A DNA stretch of 64,000 nt from Collinsella sp. An268. Lineage in GTDB: Bacteria; Actinomycetota; Coriobacteriia; Coriobacteriales; Coriobacteriaceae. Location of the stretch: contig NZ_NFJH01000011.1 in the NCBI RefSeq assembly GCF_002159765.1, positions 1 to 64,000 on the forward strand, written 5' to 3'. The position numbers and the translations under genes were made by a program. The notes beneath the pieces were generated by a model that saw only the letters and a list, made by a program, of their open reading frames with translations, had not been told where the DNA came from and made no database searches. Shown piece after piece: positions 1-8,628 of the stretch. Position 1 is the stretch's first letter. The number at the start of each line of letters is the position of its first letter.

Positions 1-81
1 CTGAAGGCCTTCCGCGAGGGCGGCCGGACGGTGTACGATACGATCAGGGGCCGCAGGGAGCGGCTCGGGCTGGCCGCCTAG
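1..81 (+). CDS. C-terminal end of an unidentified protein (partial)
   Basis: The reading frame is open from the first base and ends at a TAG at 79-81, giving 26 residues that finish RRERLGLAA. The start lies outside the window. The tail is basic and arginine-rich, compatible with a DNA-binding protein or transposase, but too short to assign. The following 230 bases up to the dehydrogenase gene contain no convincing gene. Confidence 0.5.
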   Translation: MKAFREGGRTVYDTIRGRRERLGLAA

Positions 82-313
82 GCCTGTCCAAGAAATTGTC
101 CGCATCCCCCGGGGGCGCAAAAGTGGCGTATCCGCACACGGGAACATCGCGGGGGCCGCGGGCGGCGGGGCGCACGGCCGTTGCACCTCAGCAGGGCAAT
201 TCTCAGGGCTGATAGAATCGTCGGCGGCGTTGTACGATGTGCGCCGTAGTCTCGGGCCCGCGGGCATTCCGCGGTGCCGTGACCGCGAGAGCTACCCATG
301 AGAAAGGACCGTC

Positions 314-1297
314 ATGAAGCTGTTCGCCTTTGCCCTTCGCCCCTATGACGAGCTCGGATTCATGAAGGAGCTGAGCCAGGAGCTGGGCTTCGAGTTTGGT
401 TGGACCACCGAATACCCCTCACTGGAGAACGCCCATCTGGCAGAAGGGGCCACCGCTCTCTCCATCCTCACCAACCCCATGACGCCCGAGCTGCTCGATC
501 GCTACCACGACATGGGCATCCGGGCCATCGCCACGCGCTCCATCGGCTACGACCACATCGACCTGACGCACGCCCATAATCTCGGGATGCGCATCGGCCA
601 CGCCGCCTACCCGCCCGAGGGGGTGGCCAACTACGCCATCATGCTCATGATGATGGGGCTCCGTCGGGTCAAATTCATTCTCAACCAGGCGGCTGTGCAG
701 GATTTCTCGCTGGAGGGCAAGCTCGGCCGCGATATCTCGTCATGCACCGTCGGCGTGGTGGGAACCGGCGCTATCGGCGCGTGCGTCATCCGCCATCTCA
801 CGGGCTTCGGCTGCCGCATCCTTGCCGCGGACCCCTATCCCAAAGACGAGCTGCGCGATATTGCCACCTATGTGGACCTGGACACGCTACTCGCCGAATC
901 CGACGTCGTCACGCTGCACACCCCCGCCCTGCCCGAGAACATCCATATGATCGGGCGCAACGAGTTTGCGCTCATGCGCCCGGGCACCGTGCTCGTCAAC
1001 GCCGGCCGCGGCTCGCTGGTCGACACCGCGGCGATGATCGATGCCTTGGAGTCGGGCCATCTGGGCGGCGCGGCGCTCGACACCATCGAGCACGAGGACA
1101 ACCTGTACTATCTCGATAAGAGCCGCGAGATCCTGCCCAACCGCGACCGCGCGCTGCTCATGTCCTTCCCCAACGTCATCGTGTCGCCGCACATGGCGTT
1201 CTACACGCACGACGACGTGCAGGGCATGGTCTACAACAGCACCAAGGCGCTTCTCGCTTTTAACCGCGGCGAAGACTCGCCGTTCGAGGTGCGCTAG
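314..1297 (+). CDS. D-2-hydroxyacid dehydrogenase (D-lactate dehydrogenase type)
   Basis: The 327-residue product has the two-domain layout of NAD-dependent D-isomer 2-hydroxyacid dehydrogenases. The dinucleotide motif GVVGTGAIG is at about residue 148, the NAGRG segment with the substrate-binding arginine at about 235, and SPHMA with the catalytic histidine near 295. The family reduces 2-keto acids such as pyruvate to D-hydroxy acids in the cytoplasm; D-lactate, D-hydroxyisocaproate and VanH-type enzymes are all close, so the substrate is uncertain. The ATG at 314 follows an AGAAAGGA ribosome site. It is a single gene, convergent with the exporter gene and 7 bases from its stop. Confidence 0.85.
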   Translation: MKLFAFALRPYDELGFMKELSQELGFEFGWTTEYPSLENAHLAEGATALSILTNPMTPELLDRYHDMGIRAIATRSIGYDHIDLTHAHNLGMRIGHAAYPPEGVANYAIMLMMMGLRRVKFILNQAAVQDFSLEGKLGRDISSCTVGVVGTGAIGACVIRHLTGFGCRILAADPYPKDELRDIATYVDLDTLLAESDVVTLHTPALPENIHMIGRNEFALMRPGTVLVNAGRGSLVDTAAMIDALESGHLGGAALDTIEHEDNLYYLDKSREILPNRDRALLMSFPNVIVSPHMAFYTHDDVQGMVYNSTKALLAFNRGEDSPFEVR

Positions 1298-1304
1298 CCG
1301 AGGG

Positions 1305-2573
1305 CTATCGCCGCTGTCGGGCCAAGGCGCGCGCGAGCGCCGCTGCGACGGCGGCCATCGCAGCGGCCGCCAACAGGGCGGACACCCATCCGGGCACCTG
1401 GTCGAACATCACGCCGTAGACCATCTGCCCTGCCGGGGTGGCAAGGTTCGCCGCTGTCATAGCGAGCGCCATCACCTTGCCCACGAGCATCGCGGGGGCC
1501 TCGCGCTGCAGGTGCGACGTCACCGCGATGGAGAGCGCCGTGCAGCAGGCCATGATCCACATCACGCACGCAACGATCGCCGCAAAGGCGGGCAACGGGG
1601 CCGGTCGCGCTGCCAGCGCCCCCGCCATAACGAGAAGCCCGGCGACCGACACCGCCAGGAGCCGGGGCACCGAATAGATGCCGAAGCGCCCCGGCATGAG
1701 CGCCACGACGCATCCCCCTGCGAGGCCGCCTACGGCAAGCGCCCCCTGCGCCACGCCCATAAGCTGATTGGAGAGGCCGAGCGTCTCGGTCACCACATAG
1801 GGCGTGCCAACATTGATGAATGATGCCCCGAACAAGTTGACGAGCGTCGCCGCTGCGACGGTCTGCCACAGCACGGGACGCGAGCGCATAAAGCCGACGG
1901 CATCCCTGATATCGGAAACCGCCGTTGCGACAACGCCCTGGGTTCGTGCCGGCGGCTCGTAGGGAATGCGCACGAACAGCGCCACGAGCGCACAGGAGAC
2001 GGCAAACGACGCCGCGGCCGCCGCGACAATCGGCACCAGGCCAAAGAAACCGAAGATAAGCCCACCCACCACCGGCCCCGCGATACCGGTGATCATACTC
2101 ACCTGATTGGCGACGGCGGTCGCCTGCGTGATGCGCGCGGACGCCACCACCAGGGGCACCGCGGACTGCACGCAGGGGTGATAGATCGCCTGGGCGGCGA
2201 ATGCGATCATGAGCACACCCACGGTAAGGGGAACGAGCGCCTCAGAGGAAGCCAGTGCGAGGTACCCTGCCATCACGAGCGCCAACAGGGCGTCGGAGGT
2301 CATCATCACCCCGCGCTTGCGCGTGCGGTCTGCAAGTATCCCGCCCACAGGGGACAGCCCCACGTAGGGTATGAATCCCGCCGCGAGCACCATGCCGTAG
2401 AGCGTCCCCGAACCCGTCAGGTTGAGCAGGTGGAGCGGCAGCACGAACTGCAGGATCTCAATGCCGAGCAACGAGAACACCTGGGAGGCGACTATGGCGC
2501 GAAACCCCGGCGTGAACAACCTGTCCCCCCTATCCGGCCCCAACCCATTCCGATACGCCGCGTGTCCCATCAT
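1305..2573 (-). CDS. MFS drug-efflux-type transporter
   Basis: This 422-residue protein is strongly hydrophobic with about twelve predicted membrane segments and an RxRKR loop near residue 85 (ADRTRKRG), the usual MFS loop 2-3 signature. It resembles the macrolide/multidrug MFS exporters (MefA/EntS type) by overall layout. The ATG at 2573 has an AAAGGA site just upstream. A palindrome matching a TetR operator lies 18 bases upstream, and the adjacent upstream gene encodes a TetR regulator in the same orientation, so ligand-induced efflux is the likely role. Substrate is unknown. Confidence 0.8.
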   Translation of the reverse strand: MMGHAAYRNGLGPDRGDRLFTPGFRAIVASQVFSLLGIEILQFVLPLHLLNLTGSGTLYGMVLAAGFIPYVGLSPVGGILADRTRKRGVMMTSDALLALVMAGYLALASSEALVPLTVGVLMIAFAAQAIYHPCVQSAVPLVVASARITQATAVANQVSMITGIAGPVVGGLIFGFFGLVPIVAAAAASFAVSCALVALFVRIPYEPPARTQGVVATAVSDIRDAVGFMRSRPVLWQTVAAATLVNLFGASFINVGTPYVVTETLGLSNQLMGVAQGALAVGGLAGGCVVALMPGRFGIYSVPRLLAVSVAGLLVMAGALAARPAPLPAFAAIVACVMWIMACCTALSIAVTSHLQREAPAMLVGKVMALAMTAANLATPAGQMVYGVMFDQVPGWVSALLAAAAMAAVAAALARALARQRR

Positions 2574-2590
2574 CTATCCTTTCTCTTAAT

Positions 2591-2609
2591 CATACCTACG
2601 GTTGGTATG
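2591..2609. promoter_or_regulatory. Probable TetR operator before the MFS gene
   Basis: CATACCTACGGTTGGTATG has perfect 6-base arms (CATACC/GGTATG) separated by 7 bases and sits between the regulator stop and the transporter start. The half-site recurs in front of the regulator gene itself, so the local TetR protein is the likely ligand. Confidence 0.6.
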
Positions 2610-2690
2610 TATATTGATGCGAAAGAAAGCCGCATCTTGCGGCCGTCTTTCGAGAACCCGCCTCCATCGTCGCGAAGACGCGCGGTTGCC

Positions 2691-3410
2691 TCAACCAACC
2701 TCCGGTTGCATTTCTTGCGGGCAACCGGGGGTTTCCTCCCCCTTCCAGCTCTTCCAGGGGACATCCGCCGCGAGCTTGCCCAACCGGTCGGCTGAAAGCG
2801 CCTCCCAATCCACGATGTCCACGCCCAGCGCATGCATCACGCGCAGGAACACCTCGACCCGGCGCTCGTAGGCACCCTCATCGGCAAGCGGGTTGAACAG
2901 CGGCACCATCCACAGGTTTGCGAGCAGGAGCATCACCTCGGCGGTCTCGCGCGGATGCGTCGCGGCGATCGAACCGTCCGCCATGCCCTCCCGAATGGCC
3001 GGCTCGATAAAATGGTGCGCCACATCGAGGACGTCGAGATACTCGCGCGCGAGGATACGCGCGCTCTGAAGGGGGTCGGAAGAGGGGCGCATGGCACCCC
3101 ACATCTCGGCCGAGGGCCCCGCCGCCGACGCTTCGTCGAACGCGCGGATCTTCTCGAGACCGCTCAGGCTCCGGTCGGCCATGATCTCCTCGGAGCGTGC
3201 GACGACCGTCTGGTTCGCCCGCGCGAACACGGCCTCGAAGACCTCGTCCTTGCTTTTGAAGTGGTGGTAGACCGCACCTTTGGTGAGCCCGCCGAGCCCC
3301 TCCACGATGTCGGCCATCGTGGTGTGCTCGTAGCCCTTGGTCATGAAGAGCCCCTCGGCAACGTCGAGGATCTTCTTGACGGTCTCCTCAGGATATTTGT
3401 TGCGCGCCAT
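2691..3410 (-). CDS. TetR/AcrR family transcriptional regulator
   Basis: The ATG at 3410 is chosen because GGAGGT lies 7 bases upstream and the protein then starts with a normal TetR helix-turn-helix: EETVKKILDVAEGLF followed by TMADIVEGLGGLTKGAVYHHF (recognition helix, residues about 30-50). The 239-residue length is typical of the family; the C-terminal half is the ligand-binding and dimerisation domain. Longer upstream starts give no family-like sequence. It lies immediately upstream of the MFS exporter, and palindromes in front of both genes suggest it represses both itself and the pump. Confidence 0.85.
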   Translation of the reverse strand: MARNKYPEETVKKILDVAEGLFMTKGYEHTTMADIVEGLGGLTKGAVYHHFKSKDEVFEAVFARANQTVVARSEEIMADRSLSGLEKIRAFDEASAAGPSAEMWGAMRPSSDPLQSARILAREYLDVLDVAHHFIEPAIREGMADGSIAATHPRETAEVMLLLANLWMVPLFNPLADEGAYERRVEVFLRVMHALGVDIVDWEALSADRLGKLAADVPWKSWKGEETPGCPQEMQPEVG

Positions 3411-3440
3411 AGGTGACCTCCGTACCAGCGACGATTCAAA

Positions 3441-3455
3441 CATACCATGAGTATG
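3441..3455. promoter_or_regulatory. Probable TetR autoregulatory operator
   Basis: CATACCATGAGTATG, with CATAC/GTATG arms and GTATGTAT continuing on the right, sits 30 bases upstream of the tetR start. It shares the half-site GGTATG/AGTATG with the operator at 2591-2609. Confidence 0.5.
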
Positions 3456-3480
3456 TATCGATGGCAAGGCACCCAGCCGC

Positions 3481-3966
3481 CTACGGGCGCAGCTCCGCCT
3501 TCCCGACCACCGGCCAGCGCTCGGCATATCCACGGTACTCCTCGGCACCGCAGACGAGGTCGATCTGATGCATGCAGAAAACGACTTCGGGCTTTTTGGG
3601 GAGCCATCGCTCACGGTAGGCATAACGGGGCGTCATGCCGCAAGCGATCATCACCGCCCCGCTACGCGGGTTGTCGATGTCGTGCGTCGCCGTCAGGCGG
3701 GAATACCCCTGGCGGCGTGCCCACGAGATGACCGCGCCGAGCGCCTCGCGCGCATAGCCGAGCCCCCAGCTCTCCCGGCGCAACGCATAGCCCACATCGC
3801 GCGCCTCGCCGGGAGACACCTCGATAAAGCCCACAGGTTCAGACGAGCCCCACTCGCAGATAGCCCACCGGGCGTCGAGCGGACCCTCGGCGTCGCACGC
3901 GGGGGCATCGGCGGTGGCAGCTGAAAGCGAGCTCGCTGTCTCGTCGGCGCGGCGATACCATGACAA
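3481..3966 (-). CDS. GNAT acetyltransferase, N-terminally truncated
   Basis: The 161-residue product carries the acetyl-CoA-binding half of a RimJ/RimL-type GNAT: VGYALRRESWGLGYAREAL (residues about 58-76, the R/QxxGxG/A region), then NPRSGAVMIACGM. The normal N-terminal strand (ETERLxLRP) is missing. The first usable start is TTG at 3966 after GAGGAGA; the frame is open a further 30 codons upstream without a better start. An HxlR-like fragment ends 10 bases upstream, so the missing end was probably lost by a deletion that joined the two genes. It may be non-functional. Confidence 0.55.
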   Translation of the reverse strand: MSWYRRADETASSLSAATADAPACDAEGPLDARWAICEWGSSEPVGFIEVSPGEARDVGYALRRESWGLGYAREALGAVISWARRQGYSRLTATHDIDNPRSGAVMIACGMTPRYAYRERWLPKKPEVVFCMHQIDLVCGAEEYRGYAERWPVVGKAELRP

Positions 3967-3976
3967 GAACTTCTCC

Positions 3977-4140
3977 TCAAGCAGGCGCGCGACTGAGCGT
4001 CTTATCAGAAACGGTCTTAAGGTAGCGCCGAGGCTCGTTGAACCGCACGGGCTGAAACTCCATCAGGCAGTAGAGGATCACCATCTTGTACTTGCCTTGG
4101 ATGAGCGAGAGCGTACTGCGCGCAACTTGCGGAATGGCAG
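3977..4140 (-). pseudogene. HxlR-family regulator remnant
   Basis: The frame ending at 3977 contains LSLIQGKYKMVILYCL and then PVRFNEPRRYLKTVSDKTLS, which align with the start of the winged helix of HxlR regulators (GGKWK..IL..L, RFNELRR.LP.IS.K.L). It stops right after TLSR, before the recognition helix and wing are complete, and upstream it runs into a 60-bp palindromic repeat. Both ends are therefore broken. The motif match is from memory of the family. Confidence 0.5.
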
Positions 4141-4173
4141 AAAAACGCTCCGTCGCGCCGCGCCAATACACAA

Positions 4174-4233
4174 CGAGTGGTTTTCTGCCATCGTGAGACC
4201 CCTTAGGGGTTGCAGACGGCAGAAAACCACTCG
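4174..4233. repeat. 60-bp palindromic repeat, copy 1
   Basis: The unit begins CGAGTGGTTTTCTGCC and ends with the exact reverse complement of that 16-mer; the middle contains CCCCTTAGGGG. A second unit of the same length and design lies at 56077-56136. It sits beside the HxlR remnant. Confidence 0.75.
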
Positions 4234-4320
4234 CGATCATATCCGCCAAAAGCGGGTGCAAACATATCGAACCGATCGAGGGCCGCGGTAAAACCTTGCA
4301 CGACCCCGGCTGCGCTCACC

Positions 4321-5601
4321 TTAAGCGGATTTCTCTCCCTCGGTGGCACCGCCGCCCGGAAGGATCAGGTTGAGCAAGATGCCCGCCAGAGCAGAGGTGG
4401 CCATGCCGGGGAGCGTGTAATCGCCGATGGGGATCGAGATGCCGCTCGTCTCCATGCCCACACCGACGATGATGACGACCGACGCGATCATGAGGTTGCG
4501 GTTGACGTCGAAGTCGACCCGGTTGGACACGAGCATGCGCAGGCCGTTGGATGCGATGAGACCGAAGAGCAGAAGGCACACGCCGCCCATCACGGGACCG
4601 GGGATGGACTGGATGAGCGCCGCGAGCTTGGGGCAGAAGCCACCGATGACGAGCGCGAAGCCGCCCGCGTACCAGAAAATCTGCGTGGAGTAGACGCGCG
4701 TGACGCTCATGACGCCGATGTTCTCGGCATAGGTGGTGGTGGGAGGACCGCCGAGGAAGCCCGAGATCATGGTGGAGATACCGTCGCCGGCAAGCGAGCG
4801 CGGCAGCATCTGACGGTAGTCCTTGCCCACAATCTCACCGACGGCGAGCAGGTGCCCGATATGCTCGATCACCACGACGACAGCGACCGGCGCCACCAGC
4901 GCGATCGCGCCCATATCGAAGCGCGGCGCCGAGATGTTGGGCAGGCCGATCCACGCGGCCTCGGCAACGGGGGCGAAGTCCACCAGTCCCAGCGGTACCG
5001 AGACAAGGTAGCCCACGATGATGGCGAGCAGCACCGGGATGGTGCCGAAGATGCCGCCCATGCTGGAGAACACCACGGCCGCCACGAGCGTGATCGCCGC
5101 GACGACGGCCCCGAGACCGTAGAACACCGTGGAGCCGTCCGCCAGGTCCTGCATGAAGGCCATGTCAACGGCGGTGGCAGAAAGCCCCACGCCGATCACG
5201 ACCATGACCGACGCCACGAGCACGGGCGGGAGCAGCCGGTCGAGCCAGCCGGTGCCCACAAGGCGGATGATGCCCGCCACGGCGAGGAACACCATACCCG
5301 CGACCACGACGCCCGACATGGCGGCGTCGAGCCCCTGCGTGGCGCCGACGGCAAGGATCGGGCTGATGAAGGCAAACGAGCTGCCCAGGTAGCTCGGAAT
5401 CTTATTGCCCGTGACGAGCAGATAGCAGATGGTGCCGATGCCCGAGCACATGATGGCCACGTTGGGATCGAGCCCGGTGAGGACGGGCACGAGCACCGTC
5501 GAGCCGAACATGCTCATCATGTGCTGGATACCGAGCGGAATGGCGCGACCGACCGATACGCGGTCGTCGACGCCGATGACCTCTCGTTGATGATGTGCCA
5601 T
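4321..5601 (-). CDS. Uracil/xanthine permease (NCS2 family)
   Basis: The 426-residue membrane protein matches nucleobase-cation symporter-2 proteins of the UraA type: PLGIQHMMSMFGSTVLVPVL near the N-terminus, ATICSGIGTICYLLVT-like segment, and GGPPTTTYAENIGVMSVTRV (about residues 290-310), the conserved NCS2 stretch. These carriers import uracil or xanthine with protons at the inner membrane; the close match to UraA makes uracil most likely. The ATG at 5601 follows AAAGGGGG; an upstream in-frame ATG at 5655 lacks such a site. Confidence 0.88.
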   Translation of the reverse strand: MAHHQREVIGVDDRVSVGRAIPLGIQHMMSMFGSTVLVPVLTGLDPNVAIMCSGIGTICYLLVTGNKIPSYLGSSFAFISPILAVGATQGLDAAMSGVVVAGMVFLAVAGIIRLVGTGWLDRLLPPVLVASVMVVIGVGLSATAVDMAFMQDLADGSTVFYGLGAVVAAITLVAAVVFSSMGGIFGTIPVLLAIIVGYLVSVPLGLVDFAPVAEAAWIGLPNISAPRFDMGAIALVAPVAVVVVIEHIGHLLAVGEIVGKDYRQMLPRSLAGDGISTMISGFLGGPPTTTYAENIGVMSVTRVYSTQIFWYAGGFALVIGGFCPKLAALIQSIPGPVMGGVCLLLFGLIASNGLRMLVSNRVDFDVNRNLMIASVVIIVGVGMETSGISIPIGDYTLPGMATSALAGILLNLILPGGGATEGEKSA

Positions 5602-5739
5602 AGAACCCCCTTTTCGCAATGTGCGGAGCCCCTGCGGCGCGCACCGCCCCATCATCGCACAAGCGACGGCAGGACGCCATGGGGAGCGCAGGCTATAGGG
5701 TACAGAGCGCCGAGGGCGGGGTCCCCGGTGAGACGCCGA

Positions 5740-5813
5740 GGGCTCCGGCTGCCCTTGGCGACCGGGCCCGCGCCCTCGCGCGAAGCCGCCGTCTCCAAAG
5801 GCCGCCGGAGCCC
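5740..5813 (-). terminator. Hairpin after the ptsH operon
   Basis: Ten-base arms GGGCTCCGGC (5740-5749) and GCCGGAGCCC (5804-5813) enclose a GC-rich loop with further pairing. It lies directly downstream of the HPr gene on the minus strand. There is no clear U-tract, so termination is inferred from position and stem strength only. Confidence 0.4.
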
Positions 5814-5835
5814 CGGTGCCGGAATGTATCTGCGA

Positions 5836-6108
5836 CTACTCGCCGCAGCCGTCCTCCAAAAGCTGCACGAGCTCGTCGACGGCCTTCTCCTCGTCGGCGC
5901 CCTCGGCGGCAATCTCCACCTCGTCGCCCTGCTTGGCGGCGAGCATCATGATGGAAAGCATCGAGGTGGCGTCGAGCGCAGAGCTCGCCTTGGTGATGTT
6001 TCGGATGGTCACCTTGGACTCATAGGCGCCCGCCTGCTTGGCGAACACGGCGGCGGGGCGGGCATGGAGACCCGACGCGTTCACGATGGTAGTGGTCTTG
6101 GAATACAT
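5836..6108 (-). CDS. ptsH: HPr-family phosphocarrier protein
   Basis: At 90 residues this matches HPr, the histidine phosphocarrier between enzyme I and the sugar-specific EII proteins of the PTS. The active site is visible as GLHARPA with His15, and a serine at 49 (ATSMLSIMML) corresponds to the regulatory Ser46 region of Gram-positive HPr. Fully cytoplasmic. It is the last gene of a minus-strand group behind the RDD protein and the broken PRD regulator; no enzyme I gene is nearby. It might equally be a catabolite-type (Crh-like) HPr, but retention of His15 favours true HPr. Confidence 0.9.
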   Translation of the reverse strand: MYSKTTTIVNASGLHARPAAVFAKQAGAYESKVTIRNITKASSALDATSMLSIMMLAAKQGDEVEIAAEGADEEKAVDELVQLLEDGCGE

Positions 6109-6156
6109 GTGCCGTCCTTCCGGTTTTAGGGGCAGCGCGGCCCCAAACGAACTAGC

Positions 6157-6828
6157 TTACGAGATGCGGGCCACCACGCGGGTGCCCGCGGCGAAATCAT
6201 GTATCGCCCGGTGCTGCGGACGATAGAGCGCCAGAAACGCGGAGACGAGCGTGATGCCCACGCACGCGATGGACCACGGGGTGGCGACATCGATGCGGAT
6301 GATAAGCGTCACGAGCTCCCGGATGAACCGCCCGGTGACGAAGGCGTTGCCCTCCAGCAGAAAACCGATGACGCCGTAGCGCACGGCAAGTGCCCCCAGC
6401 GTGGGCAGCGAGCCGTCCATGGCGCGGATCTCCAGACCCAACAGACGCTTGCCGAGGGTCTGGCCCGGCGTGATGCGGGCGGGAACCCACACGTAGTAGA
6501 AAAGGCCGGCCAAGAGGCAGAGCACCCCCGCGAGCACGCCCCACCACATCGAGTGGCCGAGCGCCTCGAACACATAGAGATCGGAGTAGAAATCGGTGCG
6601 CCGCGTGACCGCGCTGTAGAGGAGCACCGCCGGAACACCCGTCACCACGCCGCCGGCGGCCCAGTCGATGGCATAGGCCGCGAATCGGCGCAGGGTGGAG
6701 ACCTGCGTGCTTACCGCCTGGGCCCGCGCGGGCAGCCTCTCCTCTGCGGGGCGGGGCGTAAGCTGCGCGCTTGCGCCGGATGCGCCACCCTCGTGGCGTC
6801 GGTTACGTTTCTTGCGCTTCTTGCTCAC
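6157..6828 (-). CDS. RDD family membrane protein
   Basis: The 223-residue protein begins with a basic, disordered tail (MSKKRKKRNRR) and then shows the RDD signature RRFAAYAIDW (about residues 47-56), three to four membrane segments, GQTLGKRLLGLEI and a C-terminal HRAIHDFAAGTRVV. RDD proteins are small membrane proteins of mostly unknown function; some act in ion transport. Its ATG overlaps the stop of the upstream chimeric frame by four bases (ATGA), so it is probably translationally coupled to it, which may be why that broken gene persists. Confidence 0.8.
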   Translation of the reverse strand: MSKKRKKRNRRHEGGASGASAQLTPRPAEERLPARAQAVSTQVSTLRRFAAYAIDWAAGGVVTGVPAVLLYSAVTRRTDFYSDLYVFEALGHSMWWGVLAGVLCLLAGLFYYVWVPARITPGQTLGKRLLGLEIRAMDGSLPTLGALAVRYGVIGFLLEGNAFVTGRFIRELVTLIIRIDVATPWSIACVGITLVSAFLALYRPQHRAIHDFAAGTRVVARIS

Positions 6829-7370
6829 CGGTCGCTTCCCCCCTTCTCATAGAGGGCGTCGAACGCCATCTTCATACGCGCGAGCCCCTCCTCGACCTTG
6901 GAGCGCGGGCCGCCGATGCACATGCGCAGGTAACCCAGACCGCCCTCGCCATACGTCTCGCCGGGCATGATCCCGACGCGCCCCACGTGCACGAGCGCGT
7001 CCTGGATCTCGGCCGAGGTGAACGGCACCCGGCGCGCGTCTTCCAGGCTGTCGACGTCCACGAGGCAGGTGGACAAGATGAGCTTGAGGGAGCGACGGTC
7101 CGCCTCGGAAAACGTCACCAGATAGTTCTCCTCGATGGCGCCCAAGATGTCCTCCGTGACGCGGTCGACCTCCGAGGTGGTCTGACCAGCCACCGGATAA
7201 CCGCTGTCGAACGCCGGAAAACGGTTGAGGCAGCGCTCCAGGGCGATGGCGATGTGGAGGATGAGATTGGAAAGCGAGTAGCCGTTTATGAAGAACCCCT
7301 CGCGTTTCAAGCGCTCGTCGATGGCCGCGCGAAGCTCCTTGATGTCGATATCAGGAAAGTAGACGTTCAC
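6825..7370 (-). pseudogene. PRD fragment fused to MalY-type aminotransferase tail
   Basis: The 181-residue frame starts in the PRD domain of a BglG/MtlR-type regulator (FFINGYSLSNLILHIAIALE, with the conserved His) and continues to about residue 113. From about residue 115 it switches to a sequence typical of the C-terminus of MalY/PatB aminotransferases: VGIMPGETYGEGGLGYLRMC followed by IGGPRSKVEEGL. No single known family contains both parts. I read it as the product of a deletion that fused two genes. It also lacks a proper start, because the 5' part is in another frame (next entry). Confidence 0.6.
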
Positions 7371-7846
7371 CAGCTCCAGCTGATTGAAGAAGTCTCGGGT
7401 CTCGCCTCACCAGCAACGAACAGTTGCCCCGCACGCGTGCGCAGGGCCACGTCACTTGCCGAGAGGTCGGCGTTGATGGCCTGGATCTCGTTCTCGAGTG
7501 TCGTCAGGGAGATGCACAGCTCCTGCGCAAGCTCATCCACCGAGAGCTCGTTGTGGCGCATGAGGAGCTGGCAGAGGATGCGCGGGCGCCGCTCCTGCGC
7601 CGTCTGGGGCACGCCCGAGACGCCGGCGGTGGCAGACGAAAGCAGGTCGTCAACCGCTTGCGCATCACCGAGACGGTACCCGTGCGAGCTTGAGATGACG
7701 ATGCCGGGGTGGGACTCGTTCAGATGGGCGACGGTCGTCTTTACGGTGCGCGCGGAGCACCCCAGCGATGTGGCGAGCGATGCGGCCGTAATCCACGTGC
7801 CGCTCTGCTCGAGCAGCATCACTAGCCTGCGCGCGCGATCATTCAT
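7367..7846 (-). pseudogene. 5' part of a PRD-type transcriptional regulator, frameshifted
   Basis: From an ATG at 7846 (AAGGGGGG upstream) the frame encodes two helix-turn-helix domains like those of LicR/MtlR activators (ARRLVMLLEQSGTWITAASLA; then RILCQLLMRHNELSVDELAQ). It ends at a stop inside the sequence where the domain should continue. A one-base shift near position 7400 restores RDFFNQLELVNVYFPD, which runs straight into the downstream PRD frame. A sequencing error cannot be excluded, but the downstream chimera argues for real decay. Confidence 0.6.
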
Positions 7847-8214
7847 AGCGCCGTCCCCCCTTCTGCATAGGACCTCCGTATATCCATCAAGATAGTCGAC
7901 CGTGCACACAGAGTCTTCACTTGAGATTGCACCGCTCCGGTGAAACATCCCGGCAACGAGCATGAGGGAACTTGATCAAGATATCGAGTACGCGCGAAAA
8001 CGGATGCACTCTCCGCGACCGTATCTTGGGTCACCGGGGCATAGCGGAGCGATGCTTCACAGGAAACCGCGTTAAGGACACCTTTTCGAGTCCAAGGGTG
8101 GCCTAAGCGCGGGTTCCTTGTTGAGGGGATGGGAAGCGTCCCCCGGTACCCTCCGCGCCAGTTGGATCGTACGCAGTCGGACCCACATCGACCTTGGCAC
8201 CACCCCGCAGCATG
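7847..8214. other. Intergenic gap, no gene recognised
   Basis: About 370 bases between the broken regulator and the ribosomal terminator. Only short overlapping frames with atypical composition are present. No tRNA cloverleaf, riboswitch or convincing promoter was recognised. Confidence 0.4.
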
Positions 8215-8244
8215 AAAAAAGCCCCGCCGCTTACGCGACGGGGC
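8215..8244 (-). terminator. Rho-independent terminator of the S10 gene block
   Basis: Reading the minus strand, a 10-base stem (GCCCCGTCGC / GCGGCGGGGC, one mismatch) with a GTAA loop is followed by six Ts. It lies 42 bases after the rplX stop and closes the ribosomal transcript there. Confidence 0.9.
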
Positions 8245-8286
8245 AAGGCAACCTCGAGAAGGTTGTTGGCGATTGGGGAAATTCGC

Positions 8287-8610
8287 TTAGAACTCGGCGC
8301 CGCACTTCTTGCAGACGCGAATTTTAGTCTTGTGACCATCAAGCTCGCCGGACTTGCGACCAACGCGGGTGGCAGCCCCGCACTTGGGGCAGACGAGCAT
8401 AGCGTTGGAGACGTCGATCTTGGCCTCCTGCTCGACGATGCCGCCCTGCTGGTTCTGCTGGTTGGCGCGGACGTGCTTCTTAACGATAGCGACGCCCTCG
8501 ACCTTGATCTTGCGCTCTGCCGGATAGGCGCGGAGCACGGTACCCTGCTTGCCGCGATCCTTGCCGGAGAGAATCTTGACGGTGTCGCCCTTCTTGATGG
8601 ACATACCCAT
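8287..8610 (-). CDS. rplX: 50S ribosomal protein L24
   Basis: 107 residues with the L24 KOW motif near the start ([20 protein letters not shown]) and a C-terminal CPKCG...CKKCG zinc-ribbon pair seen in many L24 proteins. L24 binds 23S rRNA early in 50S assembly. The start is the first of two close ATGs (MGMS), preceded by GGAGAG. It is the last gene of the block. In most bacteria rplE follows; here a terminator and unrelated genes follow. Confidence 0.97.
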   Translation of the reverse strand: MGMSIKKGDTVKILSGKDRGKQGTVLRAYPAERKIKVEGVAIVKKHVRANQQNQQGGIVEQEAKIDVSNAMLVCPKCGAATRVGRKSGELDGHKTKIRVCKKCGAEF

Positions 8611-8628
8611 AGCTGCTCTCTCCTTTCT

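Noticed and set aside
8060-8110. TTCGAGTCC reminiscent of a tRNA T-loop
   Set aside because: No acceptor, D or anticodon stem can be built around it.
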